Below are positions 62,436 to 64,000 of a DNA stretch of 64,000 bases, one piece after another. The DNA lies in the NCBI GenBank assembly GCA_030425045.1, contig JAUHVL010000012.1:26471-90470 (forward strand), read 5' to 3'. The number at the start of each line of letters is the position of its first letter. Positions within the stretch are counted from its first letter, which is position 1. This DNA comes from a bacterium. Lineage in GTDB: Bacteria; Bdellovibrionota; Bacteriovoracia; Bacteriovoracales; Bacteriovoracaceae. A program made the position numbers and the translations under genes. Under the pieces are notes generated by a model. It was not told the DNA's origin and did not search any database. It worked only from the letters and a program-made list of their open reading frames with translations.

Positions 62436-62621
62436 ATGTCAAAATTATTAGTTATTCTTGCGCTATTATTTTCTTTTGGAGTAAGTGCTCACTGCGGCGG
62501 TTGTGGTACCGGTGGTAGCGAAGATCATTCACACTCAGAAGAAAAACAAGATGAAAAGAAAGATAAGAAAATGTCAGAAGATGATGAGTCAGATGACGAA
62601 TCTAATGATGACGACGAATAG
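62436..62621 (+). CDS. small secreted acidic protein with a His/Cys/Gly patch
   Basis: 61 residues; signal peptide SKLLVILALLFSFGVSA, then HCGGCGTGGSEDHSHS, then a tail of Asp, Glu, Lys and Ser. The His/Cys-rich start of the mature part could bind a metal such as Zn or Cu; the acidic tail could bind cations or mimic a polyanion. TGGAG lies 8 bases before the ATG. No known family. Confidence 0.65.
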   Translation: MSKLLVILALLFSFGVSAHCGGCGTGGSEDHSHSEEKQDEKKDKKMSEDDESDDESNDDDE

Positions 62622-62654
62622 AGTTAATAGACTTCTAAGATAATTTCATGATAC

Positions 62655-62676
62655 GAATCCCCCAATTGGGGGATTC
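62655..62676 (+). promoter_or_regulatory. hairpin that masks the ribosome binding site of the protease gene
   Basis: GAATCCCCC (62655-62663), AATT loop, GGGGGATTC (62668-62676) form a perfect 9-bp stem ending at the base before the ATG at 62677. The only Shine-Dalgarno-like run (GGGGGA) is inside its right arm. Folding would block initiation until it is melted, by heat, a helicase, an RNA or a ribosome coming from upstream. Confidence 0.6.
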
Positions 62677-63618
62677 ATGTTTAAAGCACTTTTATTTCTT
62701 TCCATTTTATTTCATTCATCTTTTGCTACAGATAAAGCGTCTTTTGGAAGTGATGATAGAAAAGATGTCTATCAGACAGATCAAAAGATAAAAAAATACT
62801 CTACTGGTGTAGCAAACTGGCAAAGCCCCGTTTTTTACGAAATCAATGAGCAAGGTTTACAACTAGACTTTCCAGTTTTAGGTGAGGAGTGGGGACTTTG
62901 TGAAAAAGAAAAATTTAGAGATCAGCCTACGGCGATGATTTCTTGCACAGGCTTTTTGGTCGCCCCTGATTTATTAATGACTGCAGGTCATTGCATGGTA
63001 AATATCGGTGAAGCAAAAGATGAAGTAACAGCACAATGCTCAGATTTTAATTGGCTCTTTGATTTCAAGTACAATCGTAACGGGAGAGAGAATTTACTAG
63101 ATAATCAAAATCCTCAATCCGTTGTTGGCTGTAAAAAAGTTATTTATGCTATTCATGAAGAGTCTGGACAAAGAAGGGATTTCGCTCTTATTAAATTAAA
63201 CCGTAAATTGCCAAATCGTTATATTTTTCCACTAAGTGATAAGGTGGTAAAAAAGGGCGATCGAGTTGCACTTCTTGGCCATCCTTCAGGTTTACCGATG
63301 AAGTTCTCTGGGCCAGCTAGAGTTTTACGAACAAGAAAAGATGCTCAGTTTTATGAAGCCAACCTCGATAGTTTTGGTGGCAATAGTGGTTCTCCAGTCT
63401 TTGATATTAATGGATATCTTAAGGGAGTTCTTGTTAGAGGCCCTGCTGATTTTGTAAAAGATAAAAAACAAAATTGCGATCGCTGGAATAGCTGTGGCAT
63501 CACGGGAAAGAATTGTAAAGCAGACGATCCAACCGATAACACAGATGATTGGAACTCTGGTATGCACGTACAAAGAATTACTCAAGAGATCATCAACCTG
63601 GTTAATCAAAACCTCTAA
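62677..63618 (+). CDS. secreted trypsin-like serine protease
   Basis: 313 residues with signal peptide (FKALLFLSILFHSSFAT). Chymotrypsin-fold catalytic triad: His105 in MTAGHCM, Asp168 in RRDFALIKL, Ser237 in GGNSGSPVF. Substrate-pocket and disulfide partners (several Cys, with a Cys pair around SCTGF and AGHC) are consistent with an exported V8/trypsin-type protease. A Cys-rich C-terminal extension (QNCDRWNSCGITGKNCK) is unusual. In a predator it could digest prey protein, but that is inference. Confidence 0.9.
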   Translation: MFKALLFLSILFHSSFATDKASFGSDDRKDVYQTDQKIKKYSTGVANWQSPVFYEINEQGLQLDFPVLGEEWGLCEKEKFRDQPTAMISCTGFLVAPDLLMTAGHCMVNIGEAKDEVTAQCSDFNWLFDFKYNRNGRENLLDNQNPQSVVGCKKVIYAIHEESGQRRDFALIKLNRKLPNRYIFPLSDKVVKKGDRVALLGHPSGLPMKFSGPARVLRTRKDAQFYEANLDSFGGNSGSPVFDINGYLKGVLVRGPADFVKDKKQNCDRWNSCGITGKNCKADDPTDNTDDWNSGMHVQRITQEIINLVNQNL

Positions 63619-63620
63619 AA

Positions 63621-63640
63621 TGGCGCCTGGAGTCAGACCT
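63621..63640 (+). repeat. possible REP-type element
   Basis: TGGCGCCTGGAGTCAGACCT, 3 bases after the protease stop, contains the palindrome GGCGCC and a GGAG tetranucleotide of the type found in REP sequences. I recall this kind of motif as repeated in related genomes, but I cannot confirm that. There is no second copy in this window. Confidence 0.3.
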
Positions 63641-63744
63641 TTCTAAATATAAAAACAAATAGTTAATAGGTGAATGAAAGGAAATAAGTATTGTTGCTCT
63701 TTTCGTGATTTGCTAGCGTAAAATAGTATTAATCAGGGACAGAT

Positions 63745-64000
63745 ATGAAAACAAGTACACTTATTTTAAGTCTTCTTTTTTCCCTCAGTATTTTTTCACT
63801 AACTGACCAAGGTTATGAAGACCTCGTCAGTGAACTCGTCGCCATTAAAAATAAGCAGCTAAAAGAAATTCAAGTCGACTTCTTAAGTTTTAGAGGTGCT
63901 AAAGATAAAAGAGTTAATTTTACAAAGTTTTCAAATGAGGCGTCTGGAGTAAAGGGTGCACTTGTTATTTCTGTCGGTAGGGCCGAGAGCTCTATTTCTT
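63745..64000 (+). CDS. 5' part of a secreted lysophospholipase-like hydrolase (partial)
   Basis: Only the first 85 codons are present before the window ends. Signal peptide KTSTLILSLLFSLSIFS, then a mature start, then GALVISVGRAESS, which resembles the LxxxGRxES signature of lysophospholipase/monoglyceride-lipase-like (PldB) alpha/beta hydrolases. The catalytic Ser lies beyond the end. Start at ATG 63745 with AGGGA upstream. Confidence 0.6.
   Translation, partial: MKTSTLILSLLFSLSIFSLTDQGYEDLVSELVAIKNKQLKEIQVDFLSFRGAKDKRVNFTKFSNEASGVKGALVISVGRAESSIS

Overview
The window is about 64 kb of low-GC (roughly 36-38%) bacterial chromosome, densely packed on both strands, with short intergenic gaps and many translationally coupled start/stop overlaps. 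The mix of genes points to a Gram-negative, motile-type or predatory marine deltaproteobacterium-like lineage. It has many Sec-secreted hydrolases and lipoproteins, many two-component and Hpt proteins, TRAP uptake, a type 2 (eukaryote-like) isoleucyl-tRNA synthetase and a Treponema-type TatT protein. My best guess is Bdellovibrionota, Bacteriovoracaceae / Halobacteriovorax-like. This is inferred from gene style, because no rRNA or other marker settles it. No phage, intact insertion sequence, CRISPR array or rRNA is visible, and the only tRNA is tRNA-Gly(GCC).

Layout. 1-4 kb: a methyltransferase, an alpha/beta hydrolase and a CBS-REC-GAF histidine kinase. 4-4.6 kb: a gene-poor segment with a MITE-like inverted repeat, then tRNA-Gly. 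4.7-6.7 kb: an EpmB-like radical SAM / small membrane protein / DEDDh exonuclease operon. 6.9-9.6 kb: lpd plus the E2 acyltransferase of a 2-oxoacid dehydrogenase. 9.8-15.3 kb: endonuclease I, a weak ankyrin-like protein, rarA, rpsU and two secreted unknowns. 15.3-21.8 kb: ileS, a FecR-domain protein, maf and small unknowns. 22-27.5 kb: a TRAP transporter operon (tatT-like lipoprotein, dctP, dctQ, dctM) with a Lys-Pro-rich secreted protein at its end. 27.6-29.2 kb: tandemly duplicated lipoproteins. 29.4-38.8 kb: nrnA-like phosphoesterase, several exported proteins and hydrolases, an ABC-F ATPase and small zinc/thiol proteins. 38.8-42.8 kb: typA followed by a kinase with an NMT1/THI5-like periplasmic sensor. 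42.8-47 kb: a sulfur (persulfide/sulfite) detoxification cluster, TauE/SafE, Crp/FNR-type regulator, persulfide-dioxygenase-like MBL enzyme, two YeeE/YedE proteins and a di-heme cytochrome c peroxidase, with a perfect FNR-type box between the divergent halves. 47-58.3 kb: a large membrane unknown, MazG-like, KirBac channel, SDR, a twitch-type radical SAM protein, an RND pump and a MAPEG protein. 58.4-62.4 kb: a divergent phosphorelay cluster with three intact receivers, four Hpt domains and two degenerate receivers but no kinase. 62.4-64 kb: secreted proteins including a trypsin-like protease and the start of a probable lysophospholipase-like gene.

The most interesting signals are: the FNR-type box placed exactly for class II activation of the sulfur cluster; the kinase-less Hpt/receiver array with pseudo-receivers; an unannotated small-RNA candidate (sigma-70-like promoter plus strong terminator) at about 37.65 kb; a hairpin that masks the ribosome binding site of the secreted protease gene; and repeat elements at about 4.0-4.4 kb and 22.0 kb.
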